From Choristoneura fumiferana (taxonomy: Eukaryota > Arthropoda > Insecta > Lepidoptera > Tortricidae): a stretch of DNA of 64,000 bases. Of the stretch, positions 29,626 through 40,199 are shown one piece after another (the first letter of the stretch is position 1; each line of letters opens with the position of its first letter). The notes below the pieces were generated by a model. It did no database searches and was not told where the DNA came from. It saw nothing but the letters and a program-made list of their open reading frames with translations. The translations under genes were made by a program, and so were the position numbers. The DNA is taken from positions 4,469,343 to 4,533,342 of the forward strand of contig NC_133499.1 of assembly GCF_025370935.1 (NCBI RefSeq), read 5' to 3'.

Positions 29626-29805
29626 CGTGTAGTGTAGTCTGGTGGTGGTGATAGTCCGGTTCGTGTGTGTTCTTACAGGAGGTGGAGCGGTATGAACATA
29701 TATTTGTTTAATAAAAGTAGCTATCATAAATCATAAGGTCGCGGGTGAGCAAAGTAATTGTTCTAGTTCATTGATGTGGACCTCCGCAAAGTAGCGCCTG
29801 GCCCC
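29626..29805 (-). mobile_element. Family S element, minus strand
   Basis: The minus strand reads GGCGCTACTTTGCGGAGGTC, ATTACTTTGCTCACCCGCGA, CTCCACCTCCTGTAAGAACA, CACGAACCGGACTATCACC. Inverted relative to 28789-29300. Confidence 0.7.
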
Positions 29806-29811
29806 TGTTTC

Positions 29812-29990
29812 ACCAACGTGACAATTATCAGTGACAATCTATTATTTGTATCTAATTTGAATAGTAGATTGTTCAACAAGGGACTAAAACTAGCCATAAT
29901 GACACGAGATGTTTAGCCACCTGAGCAGAGCGAGGGTGGCTATAGTTTGAGTGGCATTATGGTTGTTTAGTCTCGCGTTAAACACTCTAC
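29812..29990. repeat. Stem-forming repeat (CCATAATGACACGAG type)
   Basis: GTTTCACCAACGTGACAATT, then imperfectly inverted blocks AACTAGCCATAATGACACGA and GTGGCATTATGGTTG. Likely a decayed MITE. Confidence 0.4.
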
Positions 29991-30245
29991 TTTTCACTTT
30001 GAATGCGAGGAAAAAAAAACAATGTTCTGTTCAAAATTAGAATATTACTTTTTAAAAACGTACGCTCGACTAATGGACAGGCCATCTCTTCAAAATTCAA
30101 ATAGCAAAAAAAAATTGTTGTGCGGTTTTTTCTTTTCTTTTACCTACTATTAGGAGTACCTATTGTTTATGAAGTGACGCTTTAAAAGCTTACATATTTA
30201 GCCAACAGTTTCAAAATTGAAAACTAATTGGACTATGCTTTAAAT

Positions 30246-30431
30246 CAGCGTTTCTTAACCTGTGGTCCGCGGACCCCTGGAGTATGTATATGGGGGTCGG
30301 CCGTCTTATCTATAAACATTTGAATTAATAAAAATTGATCTAAATTTATTCCTGTTTTTTATTAAGGGGGTCCTTGAAATCATGCTTGATTGTCTAGGGG
30401 TCCGCGGACTGAAAAAGGTTAAGAAACGCTG
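30246..30431. mobile_element. hAT-type MITE (CAGCGTTTCTTAACC)
   Basis: 186 bp. Inverted ends CAGCGTTTCTTAACCTGTGG and its partner ending GGTTAAGAAACGCTG, with an inner GGTCCGCGGACCCC/GGGGTCCGCGGAC pair. Flanks CTTTAAAT and TTTTAAAT form an 8-bp duplication with one change. CAG ends and 8-bp duplications are hAT traits. Confidence 0.87.
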
Positions 30432-30439
30432 TTTTAAAT

Positions 30440-31299
30440 GAATTAATCCTTAATATAATTGAATAGATTCATATTCGTAATCTTTAATTGTTTCACGAAA
30501 TTAAATCGTGTATCTTTTTAATATTTTTGCACAGTTTTCTTTTTGAAGTTATTTCCACGCCCTAATAATCCGCCATTCACAAACACCGTGTTGGCTGTTT
30601 AGGGGTTTCCAACGTAAATTATTAAAAAAATACTTTAATCCCTAGAGAATAAAAAGGAGCTTTAGTCCCGATATGCAGAGACTAAAGTAACATTTTAAAA
30701 GCATGAGAAGTGAAAAGATAATTATGTTGTGAAACAATAATTATTTTCCTAGTCAAAATTTATTTGTAGATTTGTCGGTAAATCTTGTCATGAGATTAAA
30801 CTGTGTCAGGTAAGTACAATTGTAGTGTGTCGGTTAACACACGCGAATTTTCAAAATGGCTCTCTACGAAAGTAGTAATCGCATCTGTCAAGTGAAATGG
30901 GCCCTGAAGATGACTTGTCAAATAAAAATGCCATCTAATTCTTTACATACATTATTACGAGCTTCACCCCTATATATCTAGCGTTTCGCCGTCAAAGAGA
31001 CTTAAATTTAAATTTAATACTGTCTCTTAGGCAATAAATAATCGTAACAAGATACATCAGATACAGCGGCCATATTTAATTTGCGATAATGCTTTCAGCC
31101 ATTTATTGATGTCACAACACTTCAGAGGCAAAAATTAAAAAGACCCGAGAGGCTTGAGCGTCTGGGAATCAATGTAAATGACGAGTATTTGCACTTGGAA
31201 GTATTTATACTTGCATTTTAACTTTCGTGATTTTTACTCATAATTTATACTATCCTAGTCGAAAGAAAATAAGGTCCACTTGAGTTTTATCGGTAAAAT
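30440..31299. other. Unassigned DNA
   Basis: AT-rich. A 41-codon ATG frame at 30855-30980 has no support. Confidence 0.4.
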
Positions 31300-31720
31300 T
31301 ACATTTATTATTAGTCCTGTCACATCTCCACCGAACACCAATAAGGGCAGCAGCAGCAGCAGAAATGGCAGAAACTGCCAAAGCAGGAAAATACAGTGGT
31401 CTCGGTGCCGAATATAATTTTGTACCTTTTGGCGTCGAGACCCTTGGTCCGTGGGGCCCTGGCGCTCGAGTCTCTTCAAAGATCTATCAAAGAGACTCAG
31501 AGATACCACAGGAGACCGAAGAGCTGGCAGTTTCCTCGCTCAACGCATAAGTCTTGCGATCCAGCGGGGAAATGCTGCCAGCATCTTTGGTACCATGCCG
31601 CAGGGTCCATTTTTAGATTTATTATAGTTTTAGCTTATTTAATTTTAATGTAGTTTTAGTTTTTTTTTATTGTACCTAATCAACCTTTTATACTATTCTA
31701 TCAATAAAATCATTTTAGCC
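31300..31720 (+). pseudogene. LINE remnant: reverse transcriptase C-terminal segment and 3' region
   Basis: The plus strand encodes AETAKAGKYSGLGAEYNFVP and FGVETLGPWG. After a frameshift near 31470 it encodes LFKDLSKRLRDTTGDRRAG, SFLAQRISLAIQRGNAASIF and GTMPQGP. A 3' region with CAATAAAATC near 31703 follows. Same family as 29300-29625, opposite strand. Confidence 0.78.
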
Positions 31721-31934
31721 TTAAATTACTTCGACGTTTCGACCACGTTGCAACAACTCTAATCACGAGTAGATTGACATGTAAGGTATCACGTTGGTTT
31801 AGTTTACCCAGTCGATGCTTATTACAAGGCTTGTGACTGATCCATTGGACGTTTACTAGGCAAGTATCAATCTTAACCCACATTCTTACTTAACAACTGC
31901 TAAGTTACTAAGTTTAAATGCAAGCATAATAGTT

Positions 31935-32010
31935 TTTATCTATAGGGATAGCTATAATCGAATTCTGACAGACGAAGTCGCTAGCAAAAGCCAGTTTATA
32001 ATATTAGTAA
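31935..32010 (+). mobile_element. Family F 3' fragment
   Basis: ATAGGGATAGCTATAATCGA, GACAGACGAAGTCGCTAGC and AAAAGCC. Confidence 0.45.
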
Positions 32011-32194
32011 GGAGCTTCAAACGATTTTAATGATATCGACTCCGAAAGAAAAATAACCCCACCACTCGCACGCGCTCACCATTCATAACGTTTTTTATGT
32101 TTTAATCCTTATGACTTTTTCATGATAAAATTATGTTGTAAGTATATACAATTGTTACCATAAATGAAGTAGTCGAAAGTTGATTATGCTTTTA

Positions 32195-32400
32195 CAAGTC
32201 AACGCACGTAAAAAGAGCTCTGGGTGACTAGTGGAGGGGATACGTTTGCGCATCTGTCAACTAATAAGCCAATGGCGTGACGGCCGCGCGCGCTCTTACG
32301 CCCCCTCCCGCGTCCCCCACTGCTCCGCCGCCAATTTGGTCCGTATTTCGCTCACTGCGCAGGTATATCCCCAGGAGCTCTTTTTACGTGCGTTGATTTG
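32195..32400. mobile_element. TA-flanked MITE (CAAGTCAACGCACG)
   Basis: 206 bp. Ends CAAGTCAACGCACGTAAAAA and the complement GTGCGTTGATTTG, with inner GAGCTC and CTGGG/CCCAG. TA stands on both sides. The centre is GC-rich (GTGACGGCCGCGCGCGC). Confidence 0.8.
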
Positions 32401-32429
32401 TACGCTACTAAAGGGCCTATACATCATGA

Positions 32430-32540
32430 AAATTCATACCTCGTTGAGTTTCTTGCCGGATTCTTCTCGACAGAGGTTTTTTCGAACTGGTGGTAGATTT
32501 TTTTTAATTCATAAGCACTTGTGAAATTCATAAGAAGTAT
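32430..32540 (+). mobile_element. CR1/Jockey-like LINE 3' end
   Basis: ACCTCGTTGAGTTTCTTGCC, GGATTCTTCTCGACAGAGG, GGTGGTAGATTTTTTTTAAT, ATAAGCACTTGTGA. Same end as 49385-49895. Confidence 0.72.
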
Positions 32541-32882
32541 AAAAAAAATGCTAACCGGGTAACTAATCTCCGCGAGTATTAATACCAAGTATTTTTAACA
32601 AGTATTTGCTCTCGTGTCTGGCCGTGCGTCCCTGCAAATTATCCTGAACGGAGTGAAAATTGATGGCAACACAGAAATAAGTGCCGGCTGTCGGAGAATG
32701 CCTTAGTCTTGTTGTAAAAAAAAAACATGTTTATACAGGGTGTAATAATAACTGCTATTAAATATACTGTTAGGATAATTTTATTTTAGTCATTATCTTC
32801 GGCCTGTACACGTTCCAATGCAGGCCTCCTCACAGACTGTGAGGGCTTGGGCTTTAGTTCCCACGCGGACCTTGTTCAGATT

Positions 32883-33480
32883 GGTACATACATACATACA
32901 TATAATCACGCCTCTTCCCGTAGGGTTAGGCAGAACACTCTTTCCACTTCTACGATCCTTACATACTTGTTTCGCTTCGTCCACTTTCATGTATTCCCTT
33001 CATACATGCTCTTCGGTTTAGGGTACTCTTGACCTGGCCTTTTTCAAGACGTCCCCTGATTTGTCTCGAAACGTCCGCCTAGGTCTACCCCTTCCACCAC
33101 TTTCATTCACACTCGCCTCATACACTTTTTTCGTCAATCGTTCTTCATTCATTCTCTCGACATGCCAAACCATCTCAGCATACCTTTCTCATTTTTTCAC
33201 TACATCTTCTTTCAGACCACAACTTCCTTATCTCACTATGTTATCCTGTCACTCAGTTTAACTCCTATCATACTTCTTAACGCTCTCATCTCAACTGCAT
33301 TTATTCTGCTTTCATTGTTTCTTCTGCCATACCAACTTTCACTTCGTACATGAGTGTCGGGCAACCCCCCCCATGAACAGCCAACGAGCCTTGTTAGACA
33401 CCTTCCGACTGTTCATAAAGGAGTGCAGGCTCCATTCACATGTTTCCTGCATTCACTCTTTTGTGCATTTACAGAGATGG
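32883..33480 (-). pseudogene. RTE-like LINE, C-terminal reverse transcriptase remnant
   Basis: The minus strand carries, with frameshifts, LRSMIGVKLSDR, MRKV, ENERRLTKKVYEASVNESG, GRGRPRRTFRDKSGDVLKK and KVDEAKQVCKDRRSGKSVLP. This is a well-conserved LINE C-terminus seen across Lepidoptera. It ends with a TATGTATGTATGTACC tail at 32883. Inserted in SINE D. Confidence 0.82.
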
Positions 33481-33529
33481 AAAGTGTGAGAGTGATATCA
33501 GATTGTACAATCATTTATTTATTTCTGAG

Positions 33530-33760
33530 AATTACTTTGCTCACCCGCGACCTTACGATAGCTACGTCTGTGCAACAAATGTGTGTTTATGCAGCTCCCC
33601 GCCTCCACGCTGCAAGAACACACACATGACCCAACGACTATCACCACACTACTCTAATGTGTTTCGAACTAAGCCTAAGTTCATCATAGGAGCATCACAA
33701 CCGTTCACCATGCCAGATGCTAGATGTTAGAATTTAGGTGTTAGGTGTTGTGTGTGTGTT
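33530..33760 (+). mobile_element. Family S element
   Basis: TTACTTTGCTCACCCGCGAC, CTTACGATAGCTACG, CCTCCACGCTGCAAGAACAC, AACCGTTCACCATGCCAG. Confidence 0.65.
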
Positions 33761-34304
33761 GTTTCGCAGACGTGTGCAGGTTTCTCACGATGTTTTCCTT
33801 CACCGTAAAGCTCGTGTTAAATTTCAAATGTCATTTTATTAGTATTTTTTTAATAGTGTGGGACGAAAGATAAGCAATTTGTAAAGCGACACTTTTTCAA
33901 TAAAATTTTTTATTTTTTTATTTATTTCGCACATGAATTTCGAAATACTCAGAGGTGCGAGCCCGGGTTTGAACCCAATACCGTCTGCTTGAGAGGCCAC
34001 AGGACAGGTCCAACCAACCTGTAGGGCAACCCGTAGGTGTGCGTACAAATATTTAATTAGTAAACCTCAGGTTAAATGAATGATAAAAACAACACAAAAC
34101 CGTGTTTACTCAATCGACTTTATCAATCGATAAGAAAAAATCGAATCGATTTATCAATTCTAAGAATTTGCTTTCACTCTTCGTCTAAATCCGGTACAGT
34201 CGTTTAAGGAAACGCAAACATTAACAAAAGTAGAAGACACCCGACAGCAAAATTATAGTCCTCGACAGCCGAAAGACGTCCACTTCTGTAAAAATACCCT
34301 TCAT

Positions 34305-34420
34305 CAGCATCTCAGCCTATATCCGTCCCATTGCTGGGCACAGGCTCCTCTCAGAATGAGAGGGCTTGGGCCGTAGTACCCACGCGGGCCCAGTGCACAC
34401 ACCATTGATTTGCTTGGCAG
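34305..34420 (-). mobile_element. SINE family D 3' half
   Basis: The minus strand reads GGGCCCGCGTGGGTACTAC, GGCCCAAGCCCTCTCATTCT and GTGCCCAGCAATGGGACG. Confidence 0.75.
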
Positions 34421-34429
34421 TGTCTGCAG

Positions 34430-34605
34430 GTTCTGCGAATCGGCAAGCGTGGCGTGGGACGCCCTAAGGAGCGATGATCTTCGCAGGGCAGCTGGGAAGA
34501 ACTGGATGAGAGTGGCTGAGGATCGTGCTCAGTGGCGTGCAATTGGAGAGGCCTGTCCAGCAGTGGACTAACATAGGCCGATGATGATGATGATGATGAA
34601 TTGTC
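34430..34605 (+). pseudogene. RTE-like LINE 3' end with GAT tail
   Basis: The frame reads RIGKRGVGRPKER. After a frameshift it reads DDLRRAAGKNWMRVAEDRAQ and WRAIGEACPAVD, then a stop. Tail CCGATGATGATGATGATGAT. The 3' end GAGAGGCCTGTCCAGCAGTG is shared with SINE D. Confidence 0.85.
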
Positions 34606-35660
34606 GAATACCAATTGCAAGTCACCTTATTAAAATACACTGTTAACTCACGAGCGTCTTCCAAATGATTCATACAATTGGTAGCAGTGATTCATGTATT
34701 TGGTTGCTATTAATATTTCATTGATATCCTCCTTGTAACTATCGACTGTTTAACACGTGCGTGCCATATGCTAAGGGAACAGAAGTTGAATGGAGTCGAG
34801 TATGAGTAAAAAAAAATAGGGTTTTTTTTACTCCTTTTCATAGATACCTGCCCGAAGGTTTAAAACTTCAACTTCAACAGTTGAGGCCCATTGATGGTGT
34901 AGCGACTGTATTTCCGCTTCCGTTTTGATGATTTATTATGCGCATGTGCGGATATTGACGTTGGCTTTTACCAACTGTCTTCTTACGGACATATTGTTCT
35001 AGATAGAAAATCCTATTTAGTTAATTGTGTTTTCCCATCGTTTTGTATATATTATTCATTTCTTCTGTACTTCTGTTGGTGTAAATATATACTGTATGGT
35101 GATAAGTGTGTATTTGACTACTTCATTTTGAACACATATCCCATAATGGAATGAGTGAATGAATGATAATGTATTCGCTGAAACAACAACAGGTGGAATA
35201 TATAACAGTACCTACCTACTTAGTACCTATCTAATATCTAGCATATTACCGGAAACCGGCGTGCAAATTTAACATTTATGTACACAGTGAATTATCCACA
35301 GTCATCATTTATTATATTTAGGTTTACATGTCAATTTTACAATAATAAGATAAAATTTTAAACAACAATAATAGTAATAATTTAAATTATAAGCATTACA
35401 GTTGTCAAATAATAAGCCCCACACGATTTTAAATTGGTCCTGATTCTTAAAATTTAAGTAACTTAGCAGAGTTCTAGAATACTACTTTTTTTTTTTTTAT
35501 TATTTAACGTTTTTTAAGGCAGTCAGCAATTTAAGGTCTTTTAATGGGAGCCGTTCATTTATGAAACACTAGCTAATGGAAAGTGGAATGCTTTTATAAG
35601 TGACACAAAGTTGCTGGTCTCTTGGGATCTCAGTTATCCAGGTTATATGCCCTATGGGTC
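34606..35660. other. About 1 kb of unassigned AT-rich DNA
   Basis: No family recognised and no exon. Confidence 0.4.
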
Positions 35661-35789
35661 CTTTAACACAGTGTTTTTAAAACTTTTTCAGGACGCGACC
35701 CTCCTGGTTCTGAAAAATATTTTGCGACCCCCTGCTTACCTCCACTTACAATTATTTGTATTACCGATCTTACGTTAATAATATAAACA

Positions 35790-35958
35790 ACTAGCTGTTG
35801 CCCGCGGCTTCGCCCCCGTTGTTTTTTTTCTGTATTTTCTTCCATAAAAACCTTCTCCTGACAGTAACGAACACAACAAAATGAGAATAAGCGAAATCGG
35901 TCCAGCCGTTCCCGAGTTTTGCGCTTAGCAACACGTTTAAGGATTCATTTTTATTTAT
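35790..35958 (-). mobile_element. Family K element
   Basis: The minus strand ends with GGGGGCGAAGCCGCGGGC and AACAGCTAGT. The body has CGGCTGGACCGATTTCGC and TTTTGTTGTGTTCGTTACTG. CTAG end as in family F. Second copy at 56953-57118. Confidence 0.72.
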
Positions 35959-35964
35959 ATATAA

Positions 35965-36248
35965 TATAGATAGATAAATAAATAAATAAATAAATAAATA
36001 TCACGGGACAATTCACACCAATTGACCTAGTCCCAAAGTAAGCTTAGCAAAGCTTGTGTTATGGGTACTAAGCAACGGATAAATATAATTATATAGATAG
36101 ATACATACTTAAATACATAGTAAACACCCAAGACCCGAGAACAAACATTCGTAGTTTTCATACAAATATCTGCCCCGACACGGGAATCGAACCCGGGACC
36201 TCAAGCTTCGTAGTCAGGTTCTCTAACCACTAGGCCATCTGGTCGTCA
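35965..36248 (-). mobile_element. SINE family C
   Basis: The minus strand starts GACGACCAGATGGCCTAGTG, then GGTTCGATTCCCGTGTCGG, and ends GTGAATTGTCCCGTGAT plus (ATTT)n. Confidence 0.9.
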
Positions 36249-36317
36249 AATCATCATACACAATAAATAACGATGCGACTCGTCGTGCGGTTCGCAACCC
36301 GCAGCTTAAAAACACTG

Positions 36318-36814
36318 CTTTATGAGGAGCTAATAATTAAAACATAAACATAAAACAAAATTATTTGCTCGTGTTGGGCCTACCCGGTATATTACATGAA
36401 TTAAAACATTCGCCGCTCCATGTATTTTCATAGCTCACAATTTTTTAATTAACAATCTCGATGACAGTTATAAAGAGTCAAATAACTAATGAGTTAAGGA
36501 TATGTTATTTTATTTTTGTTTCAAAATGGAAGATACATTCATCTTTGATGATTCGTTTTATTTAAAATTTCCTTCTCAAAATTGGATGAAACGAAATTAA
36601 TTTGTCAACTCTGGTCGCCAAGAAAAAGTATTGTCATAATAGTTATTTATGTGGCTGGTGCATAATGAGAGGCATTAAAGTACGAGTGTGGTTGTATCGG
36701 CGAGTTTCATAATAAGATCACACGAGTGTTTTCATGCCTAATTATGTATAGCCGCATACATAACTTATCTACATGCATATCATAAGTTTTCTATAATATG
36801 TTCAGATATGGCCT
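36318..36814. other. Unassigned AT-rich DNA
   Basis: No gene or clear family. Confidence 0.4.
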
Positions 36815-36871
36815 GTATTTTGACTTTGACTTTGACTTTGACTTTGACTTTGACTTGACTTTGACTTTGAA
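36815..36871 (+). repeat. (TTTGAC)n LINE-type tail
   Basis: Eight TTTGACT-type units with one short unit. This is the tail type of the CR1-like element at 49385-49895, whose body is missing here. Confidence 0.8.
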
Positions 36872-37134
36872 TAATAATTATTATCTACATGCATGTCATA
36901 AGTTTTCTACAATATGTACAGATATGCATTGTTAAAAAAAGTATTACCGATACTTTAATGTAAACATTAAGATGCACTGTACTTTAATGTGAACATTAAG
37001 ATGCACCCGCAGATACCAGGTTTCTTAATAAAGGCCATTTGATAGTCGTTTCTGAACATATAATAGGGAAGTTATGATATGCATGTAGATAAAATATTAC
37101 AAGATGGCAGTCGCCATATTACCTGTGTGATCTG

Positions 37135-37268
37135 CAGGGCTACTACGAAACTCAAAACTCGAAGTTCGTATCGTACCGGCCCTCTCGCTCTCGTATTAAA
37201 TAATATAAGTGTCAGAGGGACCACACGACACGAACTTCGAGTTTCAAGTTTCGCAGTAGCGCTGCTGA
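37135..37268. mobile_element. Family P palindromic MITE, intact
   Basis: GCTACTACGAAACTCAAAAC and GTTTCAAGTTTCGCAGTAGC are inverted. The interior has CGAAGTTCGTATCGTACC and CTCTCGCTCTCGTATTAAAT. Confidence 0.82.
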
Positions 37269-37284
37269 CAGTTTGAAAAAATAT

Positions 37285-37445
37285 TAGTTTTTCTTTTACT
37301 AATATACAATTTTACTCGCAAATGTGATGAAAAACATTGTATGTCGCACGGGCGGTACTAGAATTACGAACATCGACTCATTAAAGCCCTCAGTCTTCGA
37401 CTTCCTTATTTACCGCCCTTAAGACACAATGTACTATTAAGGCAG
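37285..37445 (-). mobile_element. Family O repeat
   Basis: The minus strand reads AGTACATTGTGTCTTAAGGG, CGGTAAATAAGGAAG, CGAAGACTGAGGGC, TTCGTAATTCTAGTACCGCC and ACATACAATGTTTTTCATC. Copies at 53195 and 54060. Confidence 0.72.
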
Positions 37446-37870
37446 CAAGGCTTTTTTTTGTATTTTTTTTACATTTTAAGCCGTACAACTGACATGAAGC
37501 ATTCGGTTATAAAGGAATACGACGACTCATTGGAGCTCTTTCCCTTTCCCCCATCGATGCCTCTCGTTTACTCTAATTCCGCCAAATTAATTTCAAGTAC
37601 CCTTTGATCCACTTTCAATAACAAAGCAGAATTAAAGAAACCGTGCTCCTTCGTAATATGAGGACTGGAATTTAATTTGCTATTTTTAATTTGTGTTCGT
37701 ATTACTTGATTGCCATGTTTAATTTGTCCGATTGCGACTGAATAAAGGAGGGTTTTGTGTGACGTCATTGGAAAGGGGGGATCTTTGCTTTGCTTATTTT
37801 CGATGACATGGGGGCCGGGGGGTTTAGATTGTGCTTACGTCAGCAATATTTATTTATTATTTCTTGTTTT

Positions 37871-38080
37871 AGGGTTCCAGAGCCAAAATGGCTAAAACGG
37901 AACCCTTATAGTTTCGCCATGTCTGTCTGTCTGTCCGTCCGCGGCTTTGCTCAGGGACTATCAATGCTAGAAAGCTGTAATTTTGCACGGATATATAGGT
38001 AAACTATGCCGACAAAATAGTACAATTCAAAATTCAAAAAAAATTTTTATGGTACCTCCCATAGACGTAGCTGCGAGCTA
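37871..38080 (+). mobile_element. Family I 5' part
   Basis: AGGGTTCCAGAGCCAAAATG, CTGTCTGTCTGTCCGTCCGC, TATGCCGACAAAATAGTAC, GGTACCTCCCATAGACG. Confidence 0.82.
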
Positions 38081-38179
38081 TATATGACCTCTACACCACA
38101 GCTGGACAGGAATCTAAACACAAATTGTTCCTCTGCATACATATCTCAGGTTGCTTATTTCTACTATGCTACTTAACAC

Positions 38180-38375
38180 GCACGCACGGCGGCGGGGTGC
38201 AGCACGGATTGCTGAGGACCTGGGTTCGATTCCCAGTGCTGGTCTCTTTTTCTGGTTCTGTGCATCCATGTCTCAGTTTGTATTTTCGATATGGTTTTAC
38301 GGGATACCCGTAAAAGTAACAAATTTGGAGTTGAAATAAAAAAATACAAAAATACTCCAAAAAAACAATCATAAC
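38180..38375 (+). mobile_element. SINE family B with full 3' body
   Basis: B-box GGGTTCGATTCCCAGTGC, GGTTCTGTGCATCCATGTC, GGTTTTACGGGATACCCG, AATTTGGAGTTGAAATAAA, ACTCCAAAAAAACAATC. The A-box region is altered by a GC-rich stretch. Confidence 0.78.
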
Positions 38376-38682
38376 TTGAATGACCCCGAACCCCTTGACA
38401 ATAGCGGTATTGGCAAAACTACCAGATGCTCGCTATCAGTAACTTATCCCCCAGATAAGCCGCAGACTGGTAGATAAACCGGAAAAACGAATGCTCCGGA
38501 GCTACGGCGAATCCCGAATTTTTCTCCAACAACTAAATTACACTGGTTGCCGCTGATAAAGATAGACCCTCGCAGTAAACAGATGTAGAACAGTAAGCAA
38601 CGTCAAATTAAACTTATAGGTAGGGTACAGTATAACCATTTGATTCCTGACCCACCGTAGAACGTAAGTAGTAGTAGTAGAC

Positions 38683-38780
38683 CCACAGAAAGAAAGAAAG
38701 AAAATAATTTATTTATAACAGCAATGGCACATAATAAGTAAAAATAACAAAGGGTCACATCACAACGATTTCCCGTGTCA
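38683..38780 (-). mobile_element. LINE 3' end with (TTTC)n tail
   Basis: The minus strand ends TTATGTGCCATTGCTG, TTATAAATAAATT, then TTTCTTTCTTTCTTTC. Confidence 0.5.
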
Positions 38781-38859
38781 AGTAATGCGATGTCACTATG
38801 ACTTTTATTACGAAAAGGTTGCAGTAGGTCACGATTAATTTGGTTCTATGTTACTGACT

Positions 38860-39108
38860 TTTTAAGCCCCAACGCAAAAAGGGGTGTTATAAGTTTGACC
38901 TCTATGTGTGTCTGTGTGTCTGTCTGTGGCACCGTAGCTCTTAAATGGGTAGACTGATTTGAATGCGGTTTTTTTTATTTGAAAGCAGGTTTTCTAGCGA
39001 TGGTTCTTAGACATGTTTCATCGAAATCGGTTTAGCTGTGTTTGAGATATTGAACTTTGAAGTGACAAAGGGTTTTACAACTTTTTGCTGGTTAGGTTAT
39101 CATAGAAG
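38860..39108 (+). mobile_element. Family A element
   Basis: TTTTTAAGCCCCAACGCAAA, GTTTGACCTCTATGTGTG, GCACCGTAGCTCTTAAATGG, to TTTTTGCTGGTTAGGTTA. Short deletion at GTCGGGG. Confidence 0.87.
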
Positions 39109-40199
39109 TTCTTATAGATATACTTCAACCCACAGCAGGGATCTCATGTAGGTATATTTGGGGCCATTAACGATACCGATATCGGATCGGATAATCTGAA
39201 AACGCTCTAACGTCAAACGGATCTCACGATACCAACGCCATCTAGCGATTCGCCTGTCAAATAGCCCTCATTATGAGAGTTGTTATGGACCCCTTCTGTT
39301 GTTATCTGTGTACTGTGGCGGCAACGCCTCTACTTGAAATATCGGCTCGCAGCTGCCTAAGGACAAAAACTGCAGTAGATCAGCGCCCCGCCCCCGGGCG
39401 GACCGCCAAGCGGCGTTCACGGCGACTTAGTAACATTTCTAATACCTAAATTCTGTTCCCAGAGCGTCGATAACATTAGCGCTTGTCGACTCCCTACAAA
39501 TGTGGGGTTTTAATATGTTTTCACATCACTAGTGCTATGAAATCGTCGACATTACCGCACAATGGCATATCACTTTTACGCACATCCCTAGAGTGTGGGG
39601 TATTGACGTTTCGATTCGGCGCGAAAAGCGAAAGAATGCAAAAATGTAGTTTTTTTATATATGTTATTTCTCGGGAAGGCTGTTTTGCTACTTCGAAGTG
39701 AAAAAGCGCTTTTTCCCCTCTTGCGTGGTGTTTTTTTTTAAATCGAACATTTTTATGAACTACTACTACAACTATTCGATGACTATTATTCTAATCAACA
39801 TTATGAAACACTAAGAAATTTACCCAAAAAGTAATCCTGCGAAATGATGATTCTGCCAAAGATTGTTATGTGAAACGAAATTAGTCATTTTATGCAACAT
39901 ATTAGTGAATCTCTAATTCAAACCTGACAACCAGACTTCCACGAACCACACTTCACTAAAAACACAATCTAATAAGTTGTTTTGCGTTCAGAAACAGAGC
40001 ACATAATGGATAGCAGGTTCGAATCCCCGAGGTACGCTCATGGAGAACGCTTCCCGTTGCAAATGTATTACTCATTAATGGAACGTTAGTATAATTTTAA
40101 TGTTATTGGATGGGGTGTTTTGAGAAGAACCAAGGAGGATATGCCGTGTCCGGGTTAAGAAATGGTCGGACTCATGTCTTCGCGTGTTCATATATAATA
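39109..40199. other. Unassigned DNA with a GC-rich patch
   Basis: GC-rich at 39380-39425 (GCGCCCCGCCCCCGGGCGG). AACGCCATCTAGCG at ~39235 echoes other ATGGCG words. A tRNA-B-box-like GGTTCGAATCCCC occurs at ~40017. No exon supported. Confidence 0.4.

Larger units (their letters stand above)
32808..34010 (-). mobile_element. SINE family D split into three pieces
   Basis: Pieces in correct order on the minus strand: 33925-34010 (head: CCCGGGCTCGCACCTCTGAG), 33761-33833 (GTGAAGGAAAACATCGTGAG), 32808-32882 (GGAACTAAAGCCCAAGCC, AGGAGGCCTGCATTGG). An ~880-bp block (32883-33760) and a 91-bp AT-rich block (33834-33924) separate them. Confidence 0.75.
35669..36317. mobile_element. hAT-type MITE hosting two other elements
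   Basis: Ends CAGTGTTTTTAAAACTTTTT and GCAGCTTAAAAACACTG are inverted, with inner GACGCGACCCTC and GTTCGCAACCCGC. Flanks CTTTAACA and CTTTATGA agree at 6 of 8 bases. Elements K and SINE C lie inside. Confidence 0.68.

Noticed and set aside
30855..30980. 41-codon ATG ORF beginning MALYESS
   Set aside because: No helix, domain, polyadenylation signal or neighbouring support. Chance at this density is likely.
36815..36871. Functional TTTGACT array
   Set aside because: It matches the tail of a CR1-like LINE family, so it is a retrotransposition by-product.
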